DNA from: Halomonas zincidurans B6
Lineage (GTDB): Bacteria > Pseudomonadota > Gammaproteobacteria > Pseudomonadales > Halomonadaceae
Assembly (NCBI RefSeq): GCF_000731955.1
Contig: NZ_JNCK01000001.1
Coordinates: forward strand, 1,922,001 to 1,986,000
Reading direction: 5' to 3'
DNA length: 64,000 nucleotides
The position numbers and the translations under genes are program-made. Shown here in pieces: positions 34,854-46,291 of the stretch. The notes beneath the pieces are model-generated. The model saw only the letters and a program-made list of their open reading frames with translations, made no database searches and had not been told where the DNA came from. How positions within the stretch are numbered: the stretch's first letter is position 1; each line of letters begins with the position of its first letter.

Positions 34854-36085
34854 CAGGCAGTCTCCTTGCTCATCGCGCCGGCGGTCTCACGCTTCTGGCG
34901 ACGCTTGATATTGGCCTGCACGACGAAATGATCGATCAACGGAGCGAACAGGTTGGCGAACAGGATCGCCAACATGATGCCTTCGGGGAAAGCCGGGTTG
35001 ATCACGCGAATCAGCACGGTCATCACCCCGATCAAGGCACCGAATATCAACTTGCCCTTGTCGGTCATCGACGCCGAGACCGGATCGGTGGCCATGAACA
35101 CCATGCCGAAGGCAAAACCGCCGACCACCAGGTGCCAGTACCAGGGCATGGCGAACATCGTGTTGGTCTCGGAACCGACCGCATTGAACAGCGCACTGGT
35201 GGCGACCATGCCGAGGAAGGTACCCAGCATGATTCGCCAGGAGGCGATCCGGGTCCACAGCAGCACCGCGGCGCCGATCAGGATTGCCAATGTCGAGACT
35301 TCGCCGACCGAGCCGGCCATGAAACCGAAGAAGGCATCGAGCCAGCTCAGCTGCTGATCAAGCGCATCCATGCCACCGGCGTAGACGGTCGACAAGGCGG
35401 TCGCCCCGGTATAACCATCGGCCGCGACCCATACCGCATTGCCCGAGATCTGCGCCGGGTAGGCGAAGTACAAAAACGCGCGGCCGGTGAGGGCCGGATT
35501 GAGGAAGTTCTTGCCGGTACCGCCGAAGATCTCCTTGCCGATCACCACCCCGAAGGTGATCCCCAGCGCCACCTGCCATAGCGGAATCGTCGCCGGCAGG
35601 ATCAGGGCGTAGAGCACCGAGGTGACGAAAAAACCTTCGTTGACCTCATGGCCACGCTTGACCGCGAACAGCACTTCCCAGAAGCCACCGACCACGAAGG
35701 TCACCAGGTAGATGGGCAGGAAATAGGCTGCACCGAGCACGAAGTCGGCCCAGATGCTGCTCGGGTCGTTGCCGCCGGCCAGGGTCATGGTGATGGCTTC
35801 GCGCCAGCCGCCCAGGGCGCTGTAGCCCTCGGCGATCGCCAGGTTGGCCTGCAGCCCGGCGTTGTACATGCCGAAGAACATCGCCGGGAAGGTGCACAAC
35901 CACACCGTGATCATGATCCGCTTGAGGTCGATGCCATCGCGCACGTGGGCCGTCGTCCGCGTCACGTCGGGCGGCGAGTAGAAGATCGTGTCCACCGCCT
36001 CGTAGAGCGCATAGAACTTCTCGTACTTGCCCCCCTTGTGGAAATGCGGCTCGAGATTGTCGAGTGTCTGTCGGATCCCCATCAT
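34853..36085 (-). CDS. nqrB: Na+-translocating NADH:quinone reductase subunit B
   Basis: A 410-residue integral subunit with about ten helices that carries covalent FMN and riboflavin and forms the core of the Na+ channel. The FMN motif DGYTGATALS puts the flavin on Thr229. The N-terminus MMGIRQTLDNLEPHFHKGGKYEKFYALYEA is typical. ATG 36085 is chosen because it overlaps the nqrA stop; a second ATG follows at once. The frame is open upstream within nqrA but unlike the family. Confidence 0.95.
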   Translation of the reverse strand: MMGIRQTLDNLEPHFHKGGKYEKFYALYEAVDTIFYSPPDVTRTTAHVRDGIDLKRIMITVWLCTFPAMFFGMYNAGLQANLAIAEGYSALGGWREAITMTLAGGNDPSSIWADFVLGAAYFLPIYLVTFVVGGFWEVLFAVKRGHEVNEGFFVTSVLYALILPATIPLWQVALGITFGVVIGKEIFGGTGKNFLNPALTGRAFLYFAYPAQISGNAVWVAADGYTGATALSTVYAGGMDALDQQLSWLDAFFGFMAGSVGEVSTLAILIGAAVLLWTRIASWRIMLGTFLGMVATSALFNAVGSETNTMFAMPWYWHLVVGGFAFGMVFMATDPVSASMTDKGKLIFGALIGVMTVLIRVINPAFPEGIMLAILFANLFAPLIDHFVVQANIKRRQKRETAGAMSKETA

Positions 36086-37437
36086 CAAGCCTCTTTCTCG
36101 ATCGTGGTGAGATTGTCCCGCAGGATAGGGCCGTACTCGTACTTGCCCGGACACACATAGGTGCAGAGTGCGAGGTCCTCCTCATCCAGTTCGAGACAGC
36201 CGAGCTGCATCGCCATTTCGATGTCGCCGACAATCAACGAGCGCAGCAACTGAGTCGGCAGGATGTCCAGCGGCATTACCGTCTCGTAGGAGCCCACCGG
36301 CACCATGGCGCGCTCGGAGCCATTGGTGGTGGTGGTCGGCGCGAACTTGCCGAGCCCGGTAAACCGCGACAGGTAGATACCGAGCACCGAGTGCTTGTTG
36401 CGCCCCGGCGACAGCCAGCCCATGAAGGCGCGCTTGGTGCCCTCTTCAAGCAGACTGACCTGCTGATGAAAACGCCCCAGGTAGCTCAGTGCGCCTTCGG
36501 CGATGTTGCCGCCGAACACCGAGCCAGAGATGACCCGGGCATCGCTTTCCGCCTCGCCGATCTCGCCGTCGAGCAGTTCGCGAAGGCTCGCCCCCAGCCG
36601 GCTGCGCACCAGCCGCGGGCGATTGGCCAACGGCCCGCCGATCGCCACCACCCGGCGCGTATCGAGGATGCCTTCGGCGAACAACTTGCCGATGGCGATC
36701 ACGTCCTGATAGCCAACGTGCCAGACCTGACGCGTCAGGCTGACCGGCGACAGATAATGGATGTGCGTGCCGACCAAGCCGGCGGGATGCGCGCCCTTGA
36801 AGCTTTCGGCCTGGATGCCGGCGACATCGCTGCCCGGCAGGCTGGCATCGGGCGCATGGCACAGGAACACCCGCCCCTCGGTGAGCCGCTTGAGAACCTT
36901 CAGCCCCTGGCTGAACGCCTCGGGCTGCTCGCTGATCACCAGCGCCGGATCGGCCGCCAGCGGATGGGTGTCGATCGCCGTCACGAAGATATTCGTCGGC
37001 TGGGCGTCGAGCGCCGGCGTGCGCGAATAGGGCCGGGTGCGCAGCGCGGTCCACAGCCCGGACTCGACCAGTTGATCGACGACCGCCTGGCGTTCCAGGC
37101 TCTCAAGCGCCGCGGCGCCATGCGCGGTGAACGCGACCTGTTCGCCCTGCTCGTCCACCTTGATCACCACCGACAGCAAGCGACGTTTCTCGCCACGGTT
37201 GATGGCGACCACTTCCCCGGCCGCTGGCGCGGTAAAGCACACGCCGGGAATCTTCTTGTCGGTGAACAAGCGCTGGCCAAGCTTCACCCGGTCCCCTTCC
37301 CGGATCTCCATGGTCGGCTTCATGCCGACGTAGTCGGAGCCCAGGACGGCCACATGGCGCACCGGCCGCGCATCCTCGATACGCTGTTCCGGCGCCCCCG
37401 CAATGGGGAGATCCAGGCCTCGTTTGACTTCGATCAT
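36085..37437 (-). CDS. nqrA: Na+-translocating NADH:quinone reductase subunit A
   Basis: A 450-residue cytoplasmic subunit, the first of the operon nqrABCDEF-apbE-nqrM. It starts MIEVKRGLDLPIAGAPEQ and contains the lipoyl/biotinyl-like GEVVAINRGEKRRLLSVVI segment. The region TDTHPLA is recognisable as IDTHPLAADPALVI. NqrA is implicated in ubiquinone interaction. The 293-bp upstream gap must hold the operon promoter; I could not choose one convincingly. Confidence 0.95.
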   Translation of the reverse strand: MIEVKRGLDLPIAGAPEQRIEDARPVRHVAVLGSDYVGMKPTMEIREGDRVKLGQRLFTDKKIPGVCFTAPAAGEVVAINRGEKRRLLSVVIKVDEQGEQVAFTAHGAAALESLERQAVVDQLVESGLWTALRTRPYSRTPALDAQPTNIFVTAIDTHPLAADPALVISEQPEAFSQGLKVLKRLTEGRVFLCHAPDASLPGSDVAGIQAESFKGAHPAGLVGTHIHYLSPVSLTRQVWHVGYQDVIAIGKLFAEGILDTRRVVAIGGPLANRPRLVRSRLGASLRELLDGEIGEAESDARVISGSVFGGNIAEGALSYLGRFHQQVSLLEEGTKRAFMGWLSPGRNKHSVLGIYLSRFTGLGKFAPTTTTNGSERAMVPVGSYETVMPLDILPTQLLRSLIVGDIEMAMQLGCLELDEEDLALCTYVCPGKYEYGPILRDNLTTIEKEA

Positions 37438-37637
37438 AGTCTCGCCCAGTTATCGAATCTGATTAGCAAGGAAAGGGATTCGATGCACAGCATGATGCCG
37501 AGCCCCGCGTCCGGCTGAGCTGTCACGGCGCTTGTCACAGTGCCCGAATGCTTTTCTTATCAGAAGGTTGTCTCGAGCGGCCCGTGGCCATACGGACCGC
37601 GCCAAAAGTCGCCAACATTATATAGAGGGGCACATCG

Positions 37638-37670
37638 AAAGGCCACCAGCGACGCGCACCGGTGGCCTTT
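37638..37670. terminator. 10-bp perfect hairpin between gap and nqrA
   Basis: AAAGGCCACC (37638-37647) and GGTGGCCTTT (37661-37670) form a perfect stem with a 13-nt loop, 60 bp downstream of the minus-strand GAPDH gene. The stem ends in AAA/TTT, giving CCTTT at the 3' side on either strand. It probably ends the gap transcript before the nqr promoter region. Confidence 0.6.
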
Positions 37671-37730
37671 GTCGAAACACTACGGAGCGCTGTGCAAACG
37701 GCCACGCCGTGGCCGCCAAGGAGTGAGAAC

Positions 37731-39200
37731 TCAATCGCGGGTACGCGGCAGGTAGAGAAAATTGACGTTGGACATCGACTGCAGGATCCGCACCACCTGA
37801 CAGCTATAGCCAAATTCGTTGTCGTACCAGACGTACAGCACGGCATTGTTGCCATCGACGATGGTCGCCTTGGCATCGACGATCCCCGCGTGACGGTTGC
37901 CGACGAAGTCGGACGACACCACTTCCGGCGAATCGACGTAATCGATCTGCTTGTGCAGCGGTGAATCGAGCGACACCTGGCGCAGGTAGGCGTTGACGCT
38001 TGCCACGTCGGCCGGCCTGGCCAGGTTGAGATTGAGAATCGCCATCGAGACGTTCGGCGTAGGCACGCGAATGGCGTTACCGGTCAGCTTGCCGGCAAGT
38101 TCGGGCAATGCCTTGGCGACCGCCTTGGCGGCGCCGGTCTCGGTCAGCACCATGTTGAGCGGCGCGCTGCGTCCGCGGCGGTCGCCCTTGTGGTAGTTGT
38201 CGATCAAATTCTGATCGTTGGTATAGGAGTGCACCGTCTCGACATGGCCATGGCTGATGCCGAACTCGTCGTTGATCGCCTTGAGTACCGGAACGATGGC
38301 GTTGGTGGTGCAGGACGCCGCCGAAATGATGCGGTCGTCGTCGCCGATGTCCGTGTGGTTGATGCCATAGACGATGTTCTTGAGGTTGCCCTTGCCCGGC
38401 GCGGTGAGCATCACCTTGGCGACGCCCTTGCTGGCCAGGTGCTGCGATAGGCCCTCCTCGTCTCGCCACTTGCCGGTATTGTCGACCACCAGCGCATTGT
38501 TGATGTCGTACTCGGTGTAATCGATGTCTGCCGGCGAATCGGCGTGAATGACCTTGATGACCTGGCCGTTGGCGATCAGCGCGCTGTTCTCATGATCGAC
38601 GCTGATCGAGCCGGCGAAAGGCCCGTGTACCGAGTCGCGCCGCAGCAGGCTGGCGCGCTTCTCCAGATCGTCGCCTGCGCCGCGCACGACGATGGCGCGC
38701 AGCCGCAGCAGATTGCCGCCGCCCGCCTTCTCGACCAGGATCCGCGCCAGAATACGCCCGATACGCCCGAAGCCGTAGAGCACCACATCCTTGGGTGCGC
38801 CGCCCATGCCGTTGGTACCGTGAGCGCCGACCAGCTCGCCGAGTTCCTCGCCCAGGTAGGCCTTGACATCGCTGCGGCCGCTGCGCTTGAAGGCGACGAC
38901 CAGCTTGCCCAGATCGATGTGCGCCGGCCCCAGTTCGAGTTCGGTCATCGCCTTGATGAACGGCAAGGTATCGCGCACCGACAGCTCGGTCCCTTCGACC
39001 TTCTTGACGTAGCGGTGGTTCTTGAGGATGCGGATCACCGAACGGATGATCAGCGAACGACCGTACAGCGACGGCACCACATTGTACTTGCGGTACAACT
39101 GGCCGAGCAGCGGAATCATCTCCTCGGCCAGCGCCTCGTTTTCCTGCCATTCCTGGAAACAGATATCGCGTGCGTCCTGACTCGCCTTGTCTTGATCCAC
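37731..39200 (-). CDS. glyceraldehyde-3-phosphate dehydrogenase, long N-terminally extended form
   Basis: A 489-residue enzyme. Residues 1-135 form an extension absent from standard GAPDH (about 335 aa). The Rossmann motif YGFGRIGRI follows at 142-150, the catalytic SAASCTTNA with Cys297, a HSYTNDQNLIDNYHKGDRRGRSAPLN region, and the C-terminal YDNEFGYSCQVVR. The same long form sits between nqr and mfd in Pseudomonas. The cofactor preference and direction (glycolysis or gluconeogenesis) are not decided by the sequence I can read. It is divergent from mfd across a 256-bp gap. Confidence 0.9.
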   Translation of the reverse strand: MDQDKASQDARDICFQEWQENEALAEEMIPLLGQLYRKYNVVPSLYGRSLIIRSVIRILKNHRYVKKVEGTELSVRDTLPFIKAMTELELGPAHIDLGKLVVAFKRSGRSDVKAYLGEELGELVGAHGTNGMGGAPKDVVLYGFGRIGRILARILVEKAGGGNLLRLRAIVVRGAGDDLEKRASLLRRDSVHGPFAGSISVDHENSALIANGQVIKVIHADSPADIDYTEYDINNALVVDNTGKWRDEEGLSQHLASKGVAKVMLTAPGKGNLKNIVYGINHTDIGDDDRIISAASCTTNAIVPVLKAINDEFGISHGHVETVHSYTNDQNLIDNYHKGDRRGRSAPLNMVLTETGAAKAVAKALPELAGKLTGNAIRVPTPNVSMAILNLNLARPADVASVNAYLRQVSLDSPLHKQIDYVDSPEVVSSDFVGNRHAGIVDAKATIVDGNNAVLYVWYDNEFGYSCQVVRILQSMSNVNFLYLPRTRD

Positions 39201-39456
39201 CTGGAAGCCCCTTTCTCGGAATCGCGAACAATGATCCGTTCATTATCCTTGCCAGGCTAGAATGCTCAATCGCTGGATGGTCGCATGCGCTGTAGGACCA
39301 CTACAGAAAAGCGGGGTTGACTACAAACTCGCTTGTGGGCAAGGCGGACACTATTTTCGACAACGATCCATGATCGTACGGTCCGATTGTCCGCCGATAG
39401 CGCCGCCCTGTTATGATCTAGCGCATCGCCACCACGTCGTTACGTTGCAAAGACCC

Positions 39457-42906
<3,450 letters not shown>

Positions 42907-42926
42907 TCCAGGTTGAAGAAACGCAA

Positions 42927-42954
42927 AAGGCCCCATCACAATCGACAGGGCCTT
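42927..42954 (+). terminator. hairpin after mfd
   Basis: AAGGCCC (42927-42933) pairs with GGGCCTT (42948-42954) across a 14-nt loop, 20 bp after the mfd stop. The 3' side reads CCTTCCTG, a weak T tract. It probably acts as the mfd terminator. Confidence 0.55.
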
Positions 42955-42965
42955 CCTGAACATCA

Positions 42966-42996
42966 TTAATCGTGCCGCCCTTGGCGGCACGATTAA
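42966..42996 (-). terminator. strong terminator hairpin for the Lpp-like gene
   Basis: A 14-bp perfect stem (42966-42979 with 42983-42996, TTAATCGTGCCGCC and its complement) encloses a 3-nt loop. It lies 9 bp downstream of the minus-strand Lpp-like stop. A hairpin this strong fits an abundant short lipoprotein mRNA. It could also stop mfd read-through from the other side. Confidence 0.75.
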
Positions 42997-43005
42997 GTCA
43001 GCGTC

Positions 43006-43269
43006 TTACTTCTGCATGGACTTCTGGAACATGCGATCCATGGCCTGACGGTTTTCGCGAGCCATCTTCAGTGCAGCCTGGGCATCGCGCTGAGCAGAAT
43101 TTGCGGTGCCCAGAGCTTCGTTAGCCATGCTGCGTGCCTCTGCAACGTCGGAATCCGTCTTGTCCATCCATGACTGCTGCTCGCCGCCCTGAGCGGCACA
43201 GCCTGACACCACCAGCAGGGACAGACCGATCGCGGAGAGCTTGAGAGTGCTGCTGAGACTATTTGTCAT
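43006..43269 (-). CDS. Lpp/OprI family alanine-zipper lipoprotein
   Basis: An 87-residue small outer-membrane lipoprotein. The signal ends VSGC (Cys24). The mature part is a single Ala-rich helix (VAEARSMANEALGTANSAQRDAQAALKMARENRQAMDRMF) with a heptad pattern as in OprI/Lpp, ending QKSMQK with a terminal Lys as in Lpp. ATG 43269 is chosen since GGAG lies 7 nt upstream; in-frame ATGs just before it lack such a site. It is probably highly expressed and trimeric; a link to peptidoglycan through the last Lys is possible but not shown. Confidence 0.88.
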   Translation of the reverse strand: MTNSLSSTLKLSAIGLSLLVVSGCAAQGGEQQSWMDKTDSDVAEARSMANEALGTANSAQRDAQAALKMARENRQAMDRMFQKSMQK

Positions 43270-43319
43270 AATCATCTCCATCATTCCTTGGTTCTTGGTT
43301 AATTCCTGCTGGGCAGGCT

Positions 43320-43347
43320 TTCATGATCGGCTCTTGGCCGTCATGAA
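43320..43347 (-). promoter_or_regulatory. inverted repeat in the leader of the Lpp-like gene
   Basis: TTCATGA (43320-43326) and TCATGAA (43341-43347), with CGGC/GCCG inside, form a stem in the region 50-80 nt upstream of the lipoprotein start. It could be an operator or a leader hairpin that stabilises the mRNA. Confidence 0.4.
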
Positions 43348-43396
43348 TCTGGTTTTTCATGATGCCGACCACTATGCATCACTTCCATCCTAGAAA

Positions 43397-43963
43397 CTAG
43401 CGGATGATAACCGTTGTGCCAAGTTGCACCAAATCCGCCAAGCGTTCGATCTGGCGATTGGTGACCGCGACACAACCCTCAGTCCAGTTGAATCGCTCAT
43501 GGATCGCGGGATCGGACTTGCCCAACCCGTGGATCCCGATATTGCTCCCCAGGACGGTATCCTGTGGCGGCGCGCCGTTTCGGCGATAATAATCAAGATA
43601 GCGATTGAATTCGACTTCGCTGAACACACCGCTGCGCTTCGCCTCGCGCGCGTTGTCCAGATTGGGGTAATCGAGCCCGAGAAAGATATTGAAATCGCTG
43701 TCGCGGTTGATCCAGTTGATCCGGAACTCGCCCGCCGGTGTCGTCATGTCACCCCGCAAGCGCGTCTGGGAAACGCCGCGCCGTCCCACCGATATGGGCT
43801 GAAAGCGCTCGATTTCACGCTCGCCCCGATAGACGTGCAACGTCGAGGTGGCCTCATCGATCAGCAGCCAGATCTCACCCTGTCGGGGCGTTAGCGCCTG
43901 GCCCGTCGACGGCAGGATCAATAGCAGGCTCAAGATCAAGCCGGCTACAATTCGTCCTGTCAT
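43397..43963 (-). CDS. L,D-transpeptidase family protein (YkuD domain)
   Basis: A 188-residue protein. The signal peptide covers about 1-24. The YkuD catalytic domain carries IGIHGLGKSDPAIHERFNWTEGCVAV, with the catalytic Cys in TEGC and the upstream His. Such enzymes cross-link peptidoglycan stems or attach Lpp-type lipoproteins; its neighbour is an Lpp-like gene, so the latter is attractive but unproven. ATG 43963 has GGGAGAG 5 nt upstream; the frame continues upstream for 18 codons without signal character. The final Arg of the usual SxGCxR motif is replaced here. Confidence 0.88.
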   Translation of the reverse strand: MTGRIVAGLILSLLLILPSTGQALTPRQGEIWLLIDEATSTLHVYRGEREIERFQPISVGRRGVSQTRLRGDMTTPAGEFRINWINRDSDFNIFLGLDYPNLDNAREAKRSGVFSEVEFNRYLDYYRRNGAPPQDTVLGSNIGIHGLGKSDPAIHERFNWTEGCVAVTNRQIERLADLVQLGTTVIIR

Positions 43964-44519
43964 ATATACTCTCCCGGAAATTTCCCAACCGACCAGAGCC
44001 GTCACTTGCAACTCCACCTAGTACCTGAGCCTACCATTTCCCGCACCTGAAGCCAGCTAACCGTGCCACTGACATGACCATAAAATTCTCAAAAATTGCT
44101 CTCGCTTCGATGCATCATCGCCCCGACGAGCACATCGTTCTGCAATCCGGCCGGTTCCGATCGTCTACAGAAGAAGCCATGCATCACCCGGCGGATTCGA
44201 AGGTTATCATTCGGTCGGGTAAACTGGGCGATTGCTCGACCCGGTCCCCCACAGATCCGGGCATGCGCGATTGACGCACCCGGCTCCTCAATCATCAGAT
44301 TCACTGAAAGACTTGCCGATGCACAACCCTTGCCTTTGGCAAGGGTAGGTGTCTGAACAGTACGTTGGCCTTCCCCCAAGAGAAGTATCCTCTCTGGGAA
44401 TGTCGCCTCAACCATTTGATCCAGGTGCATTGCGCCCGGTAGACAACGTCATGCACTTTTGAAGGCTTCCTGCGCGTACTTGCCCTACCTACCTCTCTTG
44501 CAGAGTCATTTTCGAGGCG
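43964..44519. other. 556-bp non-coding stretch before the GMC oxidoreductase gene
   Basis: No credible protein gene is visible. Frames of about 110 codons exist on both strands but show no domain and run through the structured RNA-like element at 44215-44286. The base composition is more A/T-rich than its neighbours. It appears to be a scar left by a mobile group II intron or similar insertion. Confidence 0.6.
44215..44286 (-). mobile_element. group II intron 3' end relic (domains V-VI), no reverse transcriptase
   Basis: On the minus strand, 44286-44254 is a 33-nt hairpin beginning GAGCCGGGTGCG and ending CCCGGATC. It resembles group II intron domain V in length, the GAGCC start, and a 2-nt bulge on the 3' side. 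It is followed by a second hairpin at 44242-44226 with a GCAA loop, then AGTTTACCCGAC, like domain VI with its branch A and 3' splice site. No maturase remains. The G3 pairing is imperfect and the domain V loop is not GNRA, so the call is tentative. Confidence 0.45.
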
Positions 44520-46184
44520 TTATCGAGATGCGAGTATCCATTCCGCTGCCTTCTCGGCGATCATCAGGGTCGGTGAATTGGTGTTGCCGCTGACGATGGT
44601 TGGCATCACGCTGGCGTCCACGACCCTGAGGCCCTGGATACCTTTCACTCGAAGGTGAGAGTCGACTACCGCCATGGGGTCGTCGTCTCGCCCCATCTTC
44701 GCGGTCCCCACCGGGTGAAAGATGGTGGTGCCGATGTCGCCGGCCAGCCGTGCCAGGTCCTCGTTGCTCTGGAACTGCACCCCTGGCTTGACCTCTTCCG
44801 GCGAATATTTCGCGAAGGCAGGCTGGGAAGCGATGCGTCGGGTGACCCGCAGCGAATCCGCTGCCACCTGGCGGTCCTCGGACGTGCTCAGGTAGTTGGG
44901 CGCGATGGCTGGGGCCTGGCGCGGGTCGCGACTCTTGATGCGCACCGTGCCGCGGCTGGTGGGGTTGAGGTTGCAGACGCTGGCCGTGATGGCCGGGAAG
45001 TCATGCAGCGGCTGGCCGAAGGCCTCCAGGCTCAGCGGCTGGACGTGATACTCGAGATTGGGGTGCGTGTAGTCCTCGGAGCTGCGCGTGAAGGCACACA
45101 GTTGGGACGGCGCCATGCTCATCGGGCCGGAGCGCTTCAGGGCGTATTCCAGGCCGATCTTCGCCTTGCCCATGAGCGAGTTAGCCATGGTGTTGAGGGT
45201 CTTGGCCCCTGTCACCTTGTACACCGAGCGGATCTGCAGGTGGTCCTGCAGGTTTTCCCCCACGCCGGGGAGCTCGGCCACCACGGAGATGTCATGCTCG
45301 GCCAGCAGCCCTGCCGGGCCGATCCCCGAGAGCTGCAGCAATTGCGGTGAGCCGATCGCGCCCGCGGAGAGGATCACCTCACGGCTGGCCGTCGCCACGA
45401 CGGTCTCGCCGGCCCGCTCGACCTTCACGCCACGACAACGCGATTCGCCGCCCTCGCCCTTCTCGACCTTGAGCCCCAGCACCTGGGTGGAGGTCCAGAG
45501 GGTCAGGTTGGGCCGTTTCTGGGCCTCGCGCAGGAAGGCCTTGGAGGTGTTCCAGCGCCAGCCCGCACGCTGGTTGACCTCGAAGTAGTCGACGCCCTCG
45601 TTGTCGCCACGGTTGAAGTCGCGCGTCCGTGGCATGCCGGCTTCCACGGCGGCGGTGGCGAAATCATCCAGCACCTGCCAGCTCAGGCGCTGTTTCTCGA
45701 TGCGCCACTCGCCGCCGTGACCGTGGAAGTCACGGTGGGCGGCGTCGGCATCGCCTCCCTCATCCAGGCGATAATGGTCCTCATGCTTCATGAAGTCGGG
45801 CAGGCAGTTCTCCCAGCGCCAGGCATCGTCGCCGGTGAGCTCGGCCCAGCCATCGTAGTCCCGGGCCTGACCGCGAATGTAGAGCATGCCGTTGATGCTC
45901 GAGCAGCCACCGAGGGTCTTGCCGCGGGGGTAGATCAGCGAGCGACCGTTCAAGCCGGGATCGGGCTCGGTGCGAAAAAGCCAATCGGTGCGCGGATTAT
46001 CGATGCAGTAGAGGTAGCCCACCGGGATGTGGATCCAGTAGTAGTTGTCGCGCCCCCCCGCCTCGATCAGCAACACCCGGTTGGCCGGGTCGGCGCTCAG
46101 GCGGTTGGCGAGCAGGCAGCCGGCGGTGCCAGCACCTATCACGATATAGTCGAAGGCTTGCTTGTCGTTGGAGTGTTCAGCCAT
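44520..46184 (-). CDS. GMC-family FAD alcohol dehydrogenase (DddA/choline dehydrogenase-like)
   Basis: A 554-residue flavoprotein. The FAD motif is YIVIGAGTAGCLLANRL. GMC signature 1 lies near GKTLGGCSSINGMLYIRG, and signature 2 near GAIGSPQLLQLSGIGP. The catalytic His is in TIFHPVGTAKMG, followed by VSGNTNSPTLM with the active-site Asn. The N-terminal region differs from true BetA. It lies downstream of an MmsA-type dehydrogenase on the same strand. In Halomonas HTNK1, as I recall, DddA (GMC) and DddC (MmsA-like) oxidise 3-hydroxypropionate to malonate semialdehyde and acetyl-CoA; that pairing is the best guess. Choline or another alcohol remains possible. Confidence 0.85.
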   Translation of the reverse strand: MAEHSNDKQAFDYIVIGAGTAGCLLANRLSADPANRVLLIEAGGRDNYYWIHIPVGYLYCIDNPRTDWLFRTEPDPGLNGRSLIYPRGKTLGGCSSINGMLYIRGQARDYDGWAELTGDDAWRWENCLPDFMKHEDHYRLDEGGDADAAHRDFHGHGGEWRIEKQRLSWQVLDDFATAAVEAGMPRTRDFNRGDNEGVDYFEVNQRAGWRWNTSKAFLREAQKRPNLTLWTSTQVLGLKVEKGEGGESRCRGVKVERAGETVVATASREVILSAGAIGSPQLLQLSGIGPAGLLAEHDISVVAELPGVGENLQDHLQIRSVYKVTGAKTLNTMANSLMGKAKIGLEYALKRSGPMSMAPSQLCAFTRSSEDYTHPNLEYHVQPLSLEAFGQPLHDFPAITASVCNLNPTSRGTVRIKSRDPRQAPAIAPNYLSTSEDRQVAADSLRVTRRIASQPAFAKYSPEEVKPGVQFQSNEDLARLAGDIGTTIFHPVGTAKMGRDDDPMAVVDSHLRVKGIQGLRVVDASVMPTIVSGNTNSPTLMIAEKAAEWILASR

Positions 46185-46228
46185 GGCATGCTCTCGTTCG
46201 GCATGTAGCCCCCCAGCGGGGTGGCGCT

Positions 46229-46262
46229 GGCCAGTCAGCGGGTGGAAGACAGCTGACTGGCC
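46229..46262. repeat. 11-bp perfect inverted repeat between the two dehydrogenase genes
   Basis: GGCCAGTCAGC (46229-46239) and GCTGACTGGCC (46252-46262) form a GC-rich stem with a 12-nt loop in the 107-bp gap. No T tract follows on the minus strand. It may stabilise the upstream mRNA segment or reduce read-through into the GMC gene. Confidence 0.6.
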
Positions 46263-46291
46263 GGCATGCCTGTCGGTCGTTGAGGAAGAAG

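Noticed and set aside
39290..39306. LexA-like box CTGT...ACAG in front of mfd
   Set aside because: The spacing between CTGT and ACAG is 9, not the 8 of the gammaproteobacterial SOS box; it is only a short palindrome (CTGTAG/CTACAG).
44089..44430. 113-codon reading frame on the minus strand as a possible gene
   Set aside because: No domain, no ribosome site, and it runs through the domain V/VI-like hairpins; more likely a chance frame in an intron relic.
44520..46184. Naming the GMC enzyme betA (choline dehydrogenase)
   Set aside because: The N-terminal region differs from BetA, and no betB/betI genes are adjacent; the MmsA-type partner argues for another alcohol.
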